The position numbers and the translations under genes were made by a program. Positions 7,922 through 17,460 of a stretch of 64,000 nt of DNA are shown one piece after another. The stretch spans positions 62,001 to 126,000 of the forward strand of contig JACKBV010000005.1 of the NCBI GenBank assembly GCA_020634315.1, given 5' to 3'. The stretch's first letter is position 1; each line of letters starts with the position of its first letter. A model generated the notes under the pieces. It searched no databases, was not told the DNA's origin, and saw only the letters and a list, made by a program, of their open reading frames with translations. The stretch is from Ardenticatenaceae bacterium (GTDB lineage Bacteria; Chloroflexota; Anaerolineae; Promineifilales; Promineifilaceae).

Positions 7922-9796
7922 ATGAGTTACACACCGCCCGAAAACGTTCAGGAAATCCTGAAAAACCTGCCCACGACGGCCGGCGTTTATCTGCATAAAG
8001 ATAAACACGACGTCATTATTTATGTTGGCAAGGCGATTAATCTGCGCAATCGCGTGCGTTCCTATTTCCACAGCCATGTGGATTCTGTTAAAACACAGCG
8101 TTTGCGCCGTGAAATTGCCGACATCGAAATCATCACCGTTGACTCTGAGCTAGAAGCGCTGCTGCTGGAAAACACCCTCATCAAAAAACATCAGCCCAAA
8201 TACAATGTGCGCTTGAAGGATGACAAACGTTATCCCTACATCAAGGTGCATTGGGCCGAGCCTTTCCCCAAAGTAACGGTGACGCGGCGCATGGAGCGCG
8301 ATGGTTCGCGCTATTTTGGCCCATACACATCGGTGTGGGCTGTGCATCAGACATTGGATTTACTGCGCAAAGTGTTTCCTTACTTGACTTGTGACCGTGA
8401 CATCACGGGCAAAGATGCGCGTGCTTGCCTTTATTACGACATTAAATTGTGCAATGGTCCCTGTATTGGCGCGGTTGATCAGGCGCAGTACCGCGACATG
8501 CTCAAGCAGTTGATGGATTTTCTCAATGGCAAATCGGATCATATTGTGACGCAGTTGGAAGCGCGGATGATGCGTGCTGCTGAGAATCTACAGTTTGAGC
8601 GGGCGGCGGAAATCCGCGACCAATTAAAGGCGATTGACAAGGTTGTTGCCAAGCAGAAGGTCATTTCAGCGGCTAATGCTGACCAGGATGTCATTGCCTT
8701 TGCCCGTGAACAAGGGGATGCGTGCGTACAGGTCTTTTTTATTCGCTATGGCAAGTTAATCGGCCGTGAATACTTCTTGCTGGATGGCACAGAGGGCGAA
8801 ACGGATGAGGAAGTGCTGCAAAATTTCCTCACGCAGTTTTACGACGAGGCGGCACATATTCCCAAAGAGGTGCTGCTGCCCAATGAAGTGTCTGAAGCAA
8901 TGGTCATTGAGGAATGGCTGAAGCAGAAGCGGAGCACGAAGGTGACATTGCACGTACCGCGCCGGGGGCAAAAGCGGGAACTGGTGGAGATGGCGACGCG
9001 CAACGCCAATGATACGTTGGGAACATTGCGGCAGCAGTGGGCGGCTGACCGTTCTAAACATGTAACGGCGATGGCTGAATTGCAGCAGGCGCTGAATTTG
9101 CCTGCGCCACCGGCACGGATTGAGTGTTATGACATCAGCCATACACAGGGGGCGCAGACGGTAGGGTCGATGGTGGTGTTTGTGCAAGGTGCGCCGAAGA
9201 AGAGTGATTATCGCCGCTTTAATGTGCAGACCGTGACAAATGATGATTATGGGGCGATGAAGGAAGTGCTGACGCGGCGTTATCAACGTTATAAAGAGGC
9301 GCAGGCGGGTGAACTGCATGATCCCAATCAGATTGGCAAGGTACGCAAAGAGACGGCGTGGGCGATTCTCCCTGATTTGCTGATTGTGGATGGGGGCAAG
9401 GGGCAGCTAACTATGGCCGTCGATGTGTTAAAGGAATTTGGCCTGGAAAATGAGGTGCCGGTGACGGGTCTGGCTAAGCAAGAGGAAGAACTTTTCTTGC
9501 CGGGGCAGTCGCAATCGGTGATGCTGCCGCGCCGTTCGGAGGCTTTGTATTTGGTGCAGCGGGTGCGCGATGAGGCGCATCGCTTTGCCAATGAGGGACA
9601 CCGGCAGCGCCGCTCTAAGGTGGGGGTGGCGTCGATTTTGGACAGTGTGCCAGGGGTTGGCCCGGCGCGGCGCAAAACGCTGCTGACGCATTTTGGCTCG
9701 TTGGAGGATTTGCGGAAAGCGACGGCGGAGGAGATTGCCTCTGTGCCGGGGATTCCGCTAGAGGTTGCACAAGCGATTAAAGCGCATTTGGCTTGA
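7922..9796 (+). CDS. uvrC: Excinuclease ABC subunit C
   Basis: The nuclease subunit of UvrABC nucleotide excision repair; it makes both incisions around a lesion. Domains in order: GIY-YIG (AGVYLHKDKHDVIIYVGKA, about 20-95), a Cys-containing segment (CDRDITGKDARACLYYDIK then CNGPC, about 155-180), a UVR motif (about 205-240), the RNase-H-like UvrC domain (PARIECYDISHTQG, LIVDGGKGQL, about 395-540) and C-terminal helix-hairpin-helix motifs (SVPGVGPARRKTLL, SVPGIPLEVAQAI). The 624-residue length is normal. No Shine-Dalgarno is visible before ATG, which follows a terminator directly. Confidence 0.98.
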   Translation: MSYTPPENVQEILKNLPTTAGVYLHKDKHDVIIYVGKAINLRNRVRSYFHSHVDSVKTQRLRREIADIEIITVDSELEALLLENTLIKKHQPKYNVRLKDDKRYPYIKVHWAEPFPKVTVTRRMERDGSRYFGPYTSVWAVHQTLDLLRKVFPYLTCDRDITGKDARACLYYDIKLCNGPCIGAVDQAQYRDMLKQLMDFLNGKSDHIVTQLEARMMRAAENLQFERAAEIRDQLKAIDKVVAKQKVISAANADQDVIAFAREQGDACVQVFFIRYGKLIGREYFLLDGTEGETDEEVLQNFLTQFYDEAAHIPKEVLLPNEVSEAMVIEEWLKQKRSTKVTLHVPRRGQKRELVEMATRNANDTLGTLRQQWAADRSKHVTAMAELQQALNLPAPPARIECYDISHTQGAQTVGSMVVFVQGAPKKSDYRRFNVQTVTNDDYGAMKEVLTRRYQRYKEAQAGELHDPNQIGKVRKETAWAILPDLLIVDGGKGQLTMAVDVLKEFGLENEVPVTGLAKQEEELFLPGQSQSVMLPRRSEALYLVQRVRDEAHRFANEGHRQRRSKVGVASILDSVPGVGPARRKTLLTHFGSLEDLRKATAEEIASVPGIPLEVAQAIKAHLA

Positions 9797-9827
9797 GATA
9801 GGTTTGACGATTAGTGTTTGGTGATTG

Positions 9828-9862
9828 GAGCCTGGAGGTTGATATTTTCAACCTCCAGGCTC
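9828..9862. terminator. Bidirectional terminator between uvrC and the surface protein gene
   Basis: A 13-bp perfect stem GAGCCTGGAGGTT / AACCTCCAGGCTC with a 9-base loop lies between two convergent genes. On the + strand it is followed by TTGTTTGTT. Confidence 0.75.
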
Positions 9863-9868
9863 TTGTTT

Positions 9869-10118
9869 GTTAGTTGGGTTTGAGGGCGATGGGCAGGTAG
9901 AGCTGCCAGGGGGTGATGGTGATGGTGTGGGTGGTTGTGACGGGGACGCCGAGGGGGTTAACGGCCGTTACCGTGACCACCTTCTCGCCCCAATCATCCC
10001 ACTGGAAAACGGCCGTAGCACTTACTCCACCGCTGTGGGTGAGTGTGCCGCTGATGCCCGCTGCCTGCCAGGTGTAGGTGATGGGCAGGGTGGCGGTGCT
10101 GGGAACGGCCGTTGCCGT
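9869..10118. repeat. 250-bp direct repeat, copy 1 (3' end of surface protein gene)
   Basis: Appears identical, base for base by eye, to 14187-14436. It encodes the last roughly 80 residues of both surface proteins, including the PKD-like segment and the tail LYLPIALKPN. A diverged third partial copy lies near 10699-10760 inside the same gene. Confidence 0.9.
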
Positions 10119-13100
10119 AAGCGTCACCATTTCCCCAACCATGCCACTCTCCGGGCCGCTGAGGGAAACGGCCGTTAACGCCACATCATTCACGACAACC
10201 ACATCCGTGACGAGCAACGACGGCGAAATGTTGTTCATTTCATCCGTTTCCGTCACCGCAGCCAACGAATCAACCACGGCATAAACCATGTGTGTTGTCG
10301 GCGTGATGGCAAAACCGGCCACCGCAGTGATGGTGACCACATGCTCGGTGCCTGCGGGAAGTGACGCCACCACCGCATACCCATTGCTTTGCGTTACGGG
10401 AATGGTATTGGTCAAGACCACGGCCGGATCAAGGAACAAATCTACAAAAAACAACTCGTTTACGTCTACTGTTCCATTGTTGCTGATCGTGATGCGAAAC
10501 TGTACCGGTTCCCCGGCAACGGGCGCTGTCGTTCCTACCCGTTGCGGTGGATTGTTGATAGCCAGGTCTGCCAGCGGCGGCTCAACCGTGATGGTGTGTG
10601 TTGTCACAACCTGATTGAACACATTGGCGGCGGTGACTGTAATGATGTGGCTTCCTGGCGTGTCCCACGCCCAAGTAACCGTATCGCTCAGTCCACCGCT
10701 GTGGATGAGTGTGCCGCTGATGCCCGCTGCCTGCCAGGTGTAGGTGATGGGCAGGGTGGCGGTGTCTGGTGCTGCTGTGGCTGTGAATGTATAGCTGGTG
10801 TCAAGCAGGCCGACAGTTGGTCCGGTGATGGTGACGGAATCGAGTGGATCGCCGATTGGGGTGAAGTAGGCGCTGACAGTTCGATTGCCATTCATCAAAA
10901 GTGTCTCTGGGTTGCCGCTGCCGCTGAGGTCGTCCCCCCAATGGGTAAACATGCTGCCCGCGTCGGGCACGGCCGTTAACGTCACTACTGTACCATACGG
11001 ATAGACAGCCAAATCGGGTATGCGCTCAACTGCACCAGCGCCAACCACCGTGATGGACAAAGTCAAGTCATCGGGGAAGATGGTGATAGCGTGGGTTGCC
11101 GTCAGCGTTCCCATGGGGGTAACGGCCGTTACCATCACCTCCTTTTGTCCCACATCCGTCCAGCTAAACAGAACAGTATCACTGACACCGCCCGTATGCG
11201 TTATCACGTTTTGCTCAGTGGCCTGCCAGGTGTAAGTGATGGGTTGTGTGCTGGTCTGGTTAACCTGAGCGGTAAAGGTGTACGTTTGCTGTGGATAACC
11301 TGTGGCTGCTCCATCAATAGATATGTTGGCAGGTAGCGCTGGCTGTCCGCAGGAATCATCCCAATGCATAAACTCTAACAAGAGCCAGTAGTTATTCCCA
11401 AAGTTGTATCCTGCCAGGCGGAAGATGGCGAAACGTGCTGTACGGTAAGCTCCAATGTTCCCTGAAATACGGACATCGTCCCATACTAACAAGCGTAGTT
11501 GTCGGGATTGACCAATGTGTCCATTGAGTGTGGTGCGGAGAGCGCTGCTGTTGGACACTCCCGTATTTGCCAATACCCAGTCTGTTTGCTGCAAAGAAAG
11601 GTCATACACATCATCTGGATTGACATACCCAGCTACACGATGTGGGTAAAGTGGAGTTGGACAATTGACACCGACTAAACAAGTACCGGCGTTTGTGTAA
11701 TCTTGACTATCTCCGGGCCAGGTCATGCTGTCATTCAAAGTATTTGCATCGGCACTATTTCCTGTATTCCACAACAGCCAGCCAGAATTGCCAACGTCGA
11801 TGCCATTGTATGCCAGGTAGACATACCCTTGCTGCGCCTCACTGAGGGGGACATCGGGCACGTGATCTATAAAGTCTGTGTAGGTTGGTGGATTACTTGG
11901 CCCGGTGAATTCAGATAAAGATGGATATGGGTTGATTGGAGAACCAGGCGGGTTGACGGACCGAATATCTTCGTGAACGGTAATGGGGAAAGCGGCACAG
12001 CTTTGTGTGGTATCCAGCTCTGGTGCTGGCGGCAGCTCCACCTGCCAGCCATAGGTATCGTATATACCTGAAATGTAGCTGGCAACGAGACGACCTCCAT
12101 AGAATGGAATGCAAGAGTCATCCGGGTTGTCATAATCACAATTTTCTAAATCACCGGGCACGGTGAAGGTATAAGGCGGTGTCACCCATTGGTCATTGCA
12201 ACTGCCGATCTGGCAGCGACCGCCATCTGTGCCGACCGTGACATGCCAGTCGTCAAAGGCAATGGAATCAAAGTAGAAGTGGAGGGGGGGAGACGATCCA
12301 GAATCGGAATCAAATAAGGAGACGGCAATCGTTTCCCCTGCATATTCAGGGCCGACTTCTGCCAGCGGGATTTCAACACGGTTATCGGTATCACTGTTGA
12401 GCGGCAGGTTGTTTATTGCCAGCACGGTAACACCCTTGCTGGCATGGGAGCCATAGTCGTTGAGGAGTTGCAAATTGCGTATGTTAACGTCGCTCGTGAC
12501 ATCATTGGTGTAAACGTTTGGCCCTGCCCAAATGTCGAACCCATTTTCTGATGCGCCACTGACTGTCGTTATATCTAGATAGAGATAGCGATTGCCGGTG
12601 GTGGGGTCTGTGACCATCCCTGGTGTGTCTTGGGAGAGGTCAACTTCAAAGCCACTGCCAGCGCCAGCAGTCGTGCCCCCCGGACAGGTGACGGGGTCAT
12701 AATCGCCCCCATTGGGGCTGCCACAATTTGTGGGCACATTGGCCGGTTGCGCCATACTGGCTGGCGCACCGGGGGCCACCCATTGCATGTCCGTGAGGTG
12801 TCCCCCATCATCGCGCACGCCATCACCCACCTGCCCGGTGTAGGCTGCCAGGTCTACCTGCGCGGCTGTCCCATCTGGATTTTGTGCCAGGTAGTACAGT
12901 TGATAAACGGTTTGTGTATTCTGGGCGGCCTGATAACTGTTCACTCCACAATTGCTGTTATTGCCTGATGTGCCGTATCGGTTTTCATCAATGCGCACAA
13001 ACCAGAATGGATTGATGTCATCCAGAGTAACGCCAAGAGTAGCCTCACCAGTATCTAACCGGCAGGGCTGATATCGCCCGCTAGCAGAACAGGATAACGT

Positions 13101-13880
13101 TTGCGAGGGAGGCATTCCTAGCGATTGAGCCAGATCAGAGTAATAGACTACGTGTGTGTTTGTGGCCTGGTTAATGGAATCCGGGTCAAACAGTTCCACG
13201 CGCACAACGTCATACGGGTAATCTGGTGGGATGAGGATGCGGAAGCGGTAGGTGTACAGACCGGGTGCCCAAGGACTGGCGTCGGGAGAAAAGGGGTCGC
13301 CCATGTTTGTACAAGACGAGGGCCCCAATACGGCTAGATTTTGGGTATTGAGAAGGCCATTGCTATGACGCCCGGCAAGGATGTCGCTGATGGATTCATT
13401 GGCGACCACAGTTACGGTAATTGGCCCGGCCAGATTGTTTGTTAAGTCAGCATCGTCGGTATAGGTTACCTGCGCATAAATGTAATAGGTACCCGGCAGA
13501 AGCGATTGCTGTACGTAAACAGGCAAGTTGATAGCGGCCGTTGGCGTTAATGGCGCAAAGGAAAGCTCTGCCAAAGGCCATGTTGTCGTCAATGTATGGG
13601 TCATCGCTGCATAAACGGTCAGCAGGCCATCTGTTGTCATGTCGCTGTCGCCAACATTGGTGATGACCACTTGAAGAGCCAAATGTTGGTTGACGGGTAC
13701 GGGCTGTGTGTTTAGCAGCAGGATGTTGGGATCGACCGCCGGGTCTGGCCCGGCGGTAGGGGCTTGCGGCCCCTGCGATTCTTGTTGTGCCTGGACGACC
13801 TGCATGGCGTCCAGGTTCCAGTAGACGAGGCTGGTCATGGCCAAGAGCAAAGTTAAGAGAATCAAAAGACGTTTGATCAT
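9870..13880 (-). CDS. Large secreted surface protein with PKD-like, CARDB-like and InlB-B-like repeats
   Basis: About 1336 residues. ATG 13880 is chosen over an upstream in-frame start because GGAG lies 6 bases before it and the protein then begins with a signal peptide, MIKRLLILLTLLLAMTSLV. A proline-rich linker and CARDB-like region come first, then a roughly 450-residue region shared with the neighbouring gene. PKD-like domains (ITYTWQAAGISGTLTHSGG type) follow, with an InlB-B-type repeat (YPYGTVVTLTAVPDAGSMFTHW), another CARDB-like unit and a final PKD-like unit. It ends LYLPIALKPN, a short tail seen on many Chloroflexi exoproteins and possibly a sorting signal. Function is probably adhesion or surface architecture; ligand unknown. 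Confidence 0.9.
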   Translation of the reverse strand: MIKRLLILLTLLLAMTSLVYWNLDAMQVVQAQQESQGPQAPTAGPDPAVDPNILLLNTQPVPVNQHLALQVVITNVGDSDMTTDGLLTVYAAMTHTLTTTWPLAELSFAPLTPTAAINLPVYVQQSLLPGTYYIYAQVTYTDDADLTNNLAGPITVTVVANESISDILAGRHSNGLLNTQNLAVLGPSSCTNMGDPFSPDASPWAPGLYTYRFRILIPPDYPYDVVRVELFDPDSINQATNTHVVYYSDLAQSLGMPPSQTLSCSASGRYQPCRLDTGEATLGVTLDDINPFWFVRIDENRYGTSGNNSNCGVNSYQAAQNTQTVYQLYYLAQNPDGTAAQVDLAAYTGQVGDGVRDDGGHLTDMQWVAPGAPASMAQPANVPTNCGSPNGGDYDPVTCPGGTTAGAGSGFEVDLSQDTPGMVTDPTTGNRYLYLDITTVSGASENGFDIWAGPNVYTNDVTSDVNIRNLQLLNDYGSHASKGVTVLAINNLPLNSDTDNRVEIPLAEVGPEYAGETIAVSLFDSDSGSSPPLHFYFDSIAFDDWHVTVGTDGGRCQIGSCNDQWVTPPYTFTVPGDLENCDYDNPDDSCIPFYGGRLVASYISGIYDTYGWQVELPPAPELDTTQSCAAFPITVHEDIRSVNPPGSPINPYPSLSEFTGPSNPPTYTDFIDHVPDVPLSEAQQGYVYLAYNGIDVGNSGWLLWNTGNSADANTLNDSMTWPGDSQDYTNAGTCLVGVNCPTPLYPHRVAGYVNPDDVYDLSLQQTDWVLANTGVSNSSALRTTLNGHIGQSRQLRLLVWDDVRISGNIGAYRTARFAIFRLAGYNFGNNYWLLLEFMHWDDSCGQPALPANISIDGAATGYPQQTYTFTAQVNQTSTQPITYTWQATEQNVITHTGGVSDTVLFSWTDVGQKEVMVTAVTPMGTLTATHAITIFPDDLTLSITVVGAGAVERIPDLAVYPYGTVVTLTAVPDAGSMFTHWGDDLSGSGNPETLLMNGNRTVSAYFTPIGDPLDSVTITGPTVGLLDTSYTFTATAAPDTATLPITYTWQAAGISGTLIHSGGLSDTVTWAWDTPGSHIITVTAANVFNQVVTTHTITVEPPLADLAINNPPQRVGTTAPVAGEPVQFRITISNNGTVDVNELFFVDLFLDPAVVLTNTIPVTQSNGYAVVASLPAGTEHVVTITAVAGFAITPTTHMVYAVVDSLAAVTETDEMNNISPSLLVTDVVVVNDVALTAVSLSGPESGMVGEMVTLTATAVPSTATLPITYTWQAAGISGTLTHSGGVSATAVFQWDDWGEKVVTVTAVNPLGVPVTTTHTITITPWQLYLPIALKPN

Positions 13881-14187
13881 AGGTATCTCCCCAAAAATTG
13901 CGGATTGCAAAATGCAAATTGCATACAAGAAGCAACTGGCAGGCAATCACAGAAATACAGTAGTCACAATGCCAACAGCATAGCAAAAATAGCGCTGGCG
14001 GGTAGTGTCATTTGTCATGTCTGGTTTGTGATAGAGGCATGACCGGCCTGGTACTCACCACAATATCACCACTGGGATGAGGTCACGTAAAGGATGATAC
14101 GGCCGTTTGCAAAACTATACCCGTGCATGAAGTCATACCAACCTGCTGGAGGTCGTTCAAGGACTCCAGCAGGTTGGTACTGTGTGG
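13881..14187. other. Intergenic region between the two surface protein genes
   Basis: No gene is seen in these 307 bases. They hold the ribosome site of the downstream (- strand) surface gene next to 13881 and one HIP-like copy near 14101. A perfect 16-bp inverted repeat, TACCAACCTGCTGGAG (14136-14151) and CTCCAGCAGGTTGGTA (14164-14179), lies immediately after the stop of the 14188-16011 gene. That hairpin lacks a clear U tract, so it may be a processing site or weak terminator. Confidence 0.7.
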
Positions 14188-14436
14188 TTAGTTGGGTTTG
14201 AGGGCGATGGGCAGGTAGAGCTGCCAGGGGGTGATGGTGATGGTGTGGGTGGTTGTGACGGGGACGCCGAGGGGGTTAACGGCCGTTACCGTGACCACCT
14301 TCTCGCCCCAATCATCCCACTGGAAAACGGCCGTAGCACTTACTCCACCGCTGTGGGTGAGTGTGCCGCTGATGCCCGCTGCCTGCCAGGTGTAGGTGAT
14401 GGGCAGGGTGGCGGTGCTGGGAACGGCCGTTGCCGT
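14187..14436. repeat. 250-bp direct repeat, copy 2
   Basis: The matching copy of 9869-10118 at the 3' end of the second surface protein gene. Identity stops abruptly at GTTGCCGT, just past a HIP palindrome, while flanking paralogous sequence is clearly diverged. This suggests recent duplication or gene conversion of the tail only. Confidence 0.9.
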
Positions 14437-16011
14437 GAACGTGTAGGCCACACCTGGCAGCCCACTGACCGGACCGCCAAGCAAAACAGCTTCGAGGGGA
14501 ACCTCTGCCGCCGTCGGGAAAATGACCTGCCAGGTATAGGTGTCATGCAGTCCTCCGGCAAAGTTGGCAATGAGACGCCCTCCGCTAAACGGCGTACAAG
14601 GTTCATCCAAAGATGCATCCTGGCAGCTTGTCAAATTGCCCGGCACGGTGAAGGTGTAAGGCGGTGTTACCCATTGGTTATTACACAAGCCAATAAAACA
14701 GCGACCAGACAAATCACTTTCATCAAAGGTGACATGCCAATCGGCGAAAGGAATGGAATCAAAGTAAAAATGAATAGGCGGCTGTGCGCCCGAATCTGTG
14801 TCGAACAGCGTAATCGTCATTACCTGACCCGCATACTCAGGGCCAATGTAAGCCAGCGGTGTATCCGCAACCTGGGTGTAATTGTTATTGACCGGGGCAT
14901 ATGTTTCGGCCAGGACTGTCACGCCCAACGAATCATGTGCGCCAGCCGCATCCAAGATTTGCACATTGCGTAAGTTCGCATCACTGGCAAACGTGCCGGT
15001 GTAGATGTTTGGCCCCGCCCAGATAGCGAACCCATTTTCAGATGCGCCGCTAATGGTCGTTATCCCCAAATAGAGCCAGCGGTCGCCGTTTGTTGGATCC
15101 ACGATGATACCGGGCACAGCCTGCGTCAAGTCAACTTCAAAGCCATTGCCAGGAGCAGGCGCTGAACCGCCGGGGCAAAAAAGAGGATCATAATCACCCC
15201 CATTGGGGCTGCCGCAGTTTGTGGGTACGGATGCTGGTTGACCCAACGCGGCAGACCCGCCTGGCGATACCCATTGCAAATCGGTTTGGTGGTTGCCATT
15301 GTCGATTATGCCATCGCCAACTTGCCCGGTGTAAAAGGCAAGGTCAACTGGTTGTGATGCTGTCATTGTCCCTGCCTGATAATAGAGACGGTAAAAAGTC
15401 TGTGTGTTGACGGCCGGGTTGTAACTGGCGGGCACGCCGCAGCCGCTGTTGCTGCCTATGACGCCAGTGCGGTTTTCGTCCATACGCACAAACCAGAGAG
15501 GGTTTACCTCGTCGAGCAAGAGATCGGGGAGGGCACCCTCGCCTGTGGTAAGCAGGCAGGGTTGATATTGTTGCGCATCGCCTCCACTGCAACTTAATGT
15601 TTGGGTTGTGGGCATGCCTTGCGCGATGGCCAATGCCGTGTGCTGCACGATAAAGGTTGTGCCAGATTGGTTGATGGAGTCTGGGTCGAGCAGTTCGACG
15701 CGTACAATATCGTAAGGGTAGTCGGCCGGGATGCGGATGCGATAGGTGTATGTGTAAGGGCCGGCATCCCAAGGGCTGGCGTCGGGGGAAAAGGGATCGC
15801 CCATGGTTGTACAAGACCAGGGGCCAAAGACGGCCGAATGGGCGACACTGACCACGCCGTCACTGCGGCGATTGGCATAAATGCCATTGGAAACGGGATC
15901 AGGCCAGGTGGATGGGGCGGTGAGAGGTTGCGCGGCGAGGGCGAAAACGGCCGTAACCAATGTCATGCTGACTGTTACCAATACAAGTAAACTCAACAAT
16001 CTTCGGGTCAT
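14188..16011 (-). CDS. Secreted surface protein, paralogue of the 9870-13880 product
   Basis: About 607 residues. ATG 16011 is preferred because GGAGAG lies upstream and gives a signal peptide MTRRLLSLLVLVTVSMTLV. The central region parallels the larger neighbour through SCTTMGDPFSPDASPW, RVELLDPDSINQ, SGASENGF and WVTPPYTFTVPG. A single PKD-like domain follows and the same LYLPIALKPN end. It lacks the CARDB and InlB-like units of its paralogue. The conserved Cys residues in the shared region suggest disulfides outside the cell. Probably an exported surface or fibre component; the pair is cotranscribed or arose by tandem duplication. Confidence 0.88.
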   Translation of the reverse strand: MTRRLLSLLVLVTVSMTLVTAVFALAAQPLTAPSTWPDPVSNGIYANRRSDGVVSVAHSAVFGPWSCTTMGDPFSPDASPWDAGPYTYTYRIRIPADYPYDIVRVELLDPDSINQSGTTFIVQHTALAIAQGMPTTQTLSCSGGDAQQYQPCLLTTGEGALPDLLLDEVNPLWFVRMDENRTGVIGSNSGCGVPASYNPAVNTQTFYRLYYQAGTMTASQPVDLAFYTGQVGDGIIDNGNHQTDLQWVSPGGSAALGQPASVPTNCGSPNGGDYDPLFCPGGSAPAPGNGFEVDLTQAVPGIIVDPTNGDRWLYLGITTISGASENGFAIWAGPNIYTGTFASDANLRNVQILDAAGAHDSLGVTVLAETYAPVNNNYTQVADTPLAYIGPEYAGQVMTITLFDTDSGAQPPIHFYFDSIPFADWHVTFDESDLSGRCFIGLCNNQWVTPPYTFTVPGNLTSCQDASLDEPCTPFSGGRLIANFAGGLHDTYTWQVIFPTAAEVPLEAVLLGGPVSGLPGVAYTFTATAVPSTATLPITYTWQAAGISGTLTHSGGVSATAVFQWDDWGEKVVTVTAVNPLGVPVTTTHTITITPWQLYLPIALKPN

Positions 16012-16025
16012 GATTCTCTCCTGTG

Positions 16026-16090
16026 GGAATAGCCTCCCGGAGGTTTGTTCCATGAAATAACTGTTTCAGATGATAACTTCCGGGAGGTCA
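16026..16090. repeat. Inverted CCTCCCGGA pair upstream of the surface gene
   Basis: GCCTCCCGGAGGTTTG near 16025 and ACTTCCGGGAGGTC near 16078 form 9-bp complementary arms around a loop of about 40 bases. They lie 5' of the surface protein gene (reading the - strand). Members of the same CCTCCGGGAGG family occur at 2675 and 16447-16690. Confidence 0.55.
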
Positions 16091-16392
16091 GGTTACATCG
16101 TTTTTGCCGTGTTGCAGTTCATGGAAACTTTTGCTAAGGTGCTTCCTTGTTGGTGGCGATGACGGTTAAACTTTCTTGTATTTAGAACTGACTGATCTGC
16201 GGTTGGCTGATCTATTGTCAGTATAACAAACTTGGACATGTTCTTTTGCTTGCGTGATACAAACGGAGGGATTTCGGTCAAAATTTGTCGTCTACTTTGC
16301 GAAGCTGCGCAATGAAGAGCACGAGAATTCCCTATTTCTCTGCATTTTTTGCGTTAGATTATTTTTGCAGGAAACTTCACTGGCTATCGCCG

Positions 16393-16527
16393 ACCACCAT
16401 GCATGAAAATCGTAGGTCGGATTGCTAATCCGACTCACGAAGGAGCAACCTCCGGGAGGTTCAGAAACCTCCCGGAGGTTATCAATGGCAGACTCGCCGC
16501 ATGAGATGAACCTCCGGGAGGCTGTTT
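16393..16527. repeat. 135-bp direct repeat, copy 1
   Basis: Matches 16555-16689 exactly by eye, with a 162-bp period and 27 bp between copies. Each copy contains a small palindrome GTCGGATT-GCT-AATCCGAC and a 15-bp perfect hairpin AACCTCCGGGAGGTT / AACCTCCCGGAGGTT with a 4-base loop, plus a further CCTCCGGGAGG. The rest of the 16012-16701 gap has no convincing gene. Confidence 0.88.
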
Positions 16528-16554
16528 TCAAGGGAGACGACATGCGTGGTACGC

Positions 16555-16689
16555 ACCACCATGCATGAAAATCGTAGGTCGGATTGCTAATCCGACTCAC
16601 GAAGGAGCAACCTCCGGGAGGTTCAGAAACCTCCCGGAGGTTATCAATGGCAGACTCGCCGCATGAGATGAACCTCCGGGAGGCTGTTT
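16555..16689. repeat. 135-bp direct repeat, copy 2 (leader of the SDR gene)
   Basis: Second copy of the 16393-16527 unit. It ends 12 bases before the SDR start, so the 15-bp hairpin lies in the probable 5' leader of that gene. REP-like structure is present, but no transposase is nearby. Confidence 0.88.
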
Positions 16690-16701
16690 GAAGGAGTTGT
16701 G

Positions 16702-17403
16702 ATGATGGATAAACTGGCTATTGTGACAGGAGCCAATCGTGGTATTGGCAAAGAGGTGTGCCGCCAACTGGCACAATTGGGATATACGGTGCTGTTGACC
16801 AGCCGTGATGTGACGCAAGGAGAAACGGCCGTTGCCGACCTAAAGCGCAGCGGCGGCGACATTCACTTTCACCAACTGGATGTGACAGACGAGGCCAGCG
16901 TGGCACAACTACGCGCCTATGTCGTGGCACACTGGGGCGCACCAGCGGTGCTGGTCAACAATGCGGCCATTCTCATAGATAACAATGAACGGGTTTTGGA
17001 CGTATCCCCGGATATATTTGCGGCGACATTTGCGCCAAATGTGTGGGGCATGCTGCGCCTGTGTCAGGCGTTTGCGCCGCTGATGCGCGAGAAGGGATAC
17101 GGCCGTATCGTCAACGTCTCCTCAGAGATGGGGCAGCTGCGTTGGCTGAACGGGGGCACACCCGCTTACAGCCTCTCCAAGACAGCGCTCAATGGCCTGA
17201 CCCTGATGCTGGCGCGATCCTTAAAAGGCACAGGCGTCCTGGTGAACGCCGTTTGCCCCGGCTGGGTGCGCACCGACATGGGCGGACCCAACGCCAGCAA
17301 AAGTGTCGCCGAAGGGGCAGATACCATCGTTTGGGCCGCCACCTTTGCCGATGATGGGCCAACAGGCGCATTTTTTCAGGAACGGCAGCAAATGGATTGG
17401 TAA
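16702..17403 (+). CDS. SDR-family oxidoreductase
   Basis: A classical short-chain dehydrogenase/reductase, NAD(P)-dependent. TGANRGIGKEVC at the N-terminus is the TGxxxGxG cofactor loop, LVNNAAIL is the NNAG-type segment, and Y-x3-K is seen as AYSLSKTALNG after the catalytic Ser region (NVSSEMGQ). The C-terminus VCPGWVRTDMGG is typical of carbonyl-reductase-like members. 234 residues is a normal length. AAGGAG precedes ATG; starts at 16699 (GTG), 16702 or 16705 are all possible, and 16702 is chosen for spacing. The substrate is unknown. Confidence 0.9.
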   Translation: MMDKLAIVTGANRGIGKEVCRQLAQLGYTVLLTSRDVTQGETAVADLKRSGGDIHFHQLDVTDEASVAQLRAYVVAHWGAPAVLVNNAAILIDNNERVLDVSPDIFAATFAPNVWGMLRLCQAFAPLMREKGYGRIVNVSSEMGQLRWLNGGTPAYSLSKTALNGLTLMLARSLKGTGVLVNAVCPGWVRTDMGGPNASKSVAEGADTIVWAATFADDGPTGAFFQERQQMDW

Positions 17404-17414
17404 TGGGGCACAGG

Positions 17415-17447
17415 CAATAAGGGCGAGTCGCCAACTCGCCCTTATTG
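17415..17447. terminator. Terminator hairpin between SDR and ppk
   Basis: A 14-bp perfect stem CAATAAGGGCGAGT / ACTCGCCCTTATTG with a 5-base loop separates two convergent genes. The T tracts are short on both sides. Confidence 0.7.
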
Positions 17448-17460
17448 CTTATTGCGGTTG

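Noticed and set aside
10389..10979. 196-residue + ORF inside the large surface protein gene
   Set aside because: It lies opposite a clear PKD-type coding frame and is low-complexity reverse translation of the repeats.
14182..14973. 263-residue + ORF antisense to the second surface protein
   Set aside because: Shadow of a gene with signal peptide and good ribosome site on the other strand; it begins with the antisense of the 250-bp repeat.
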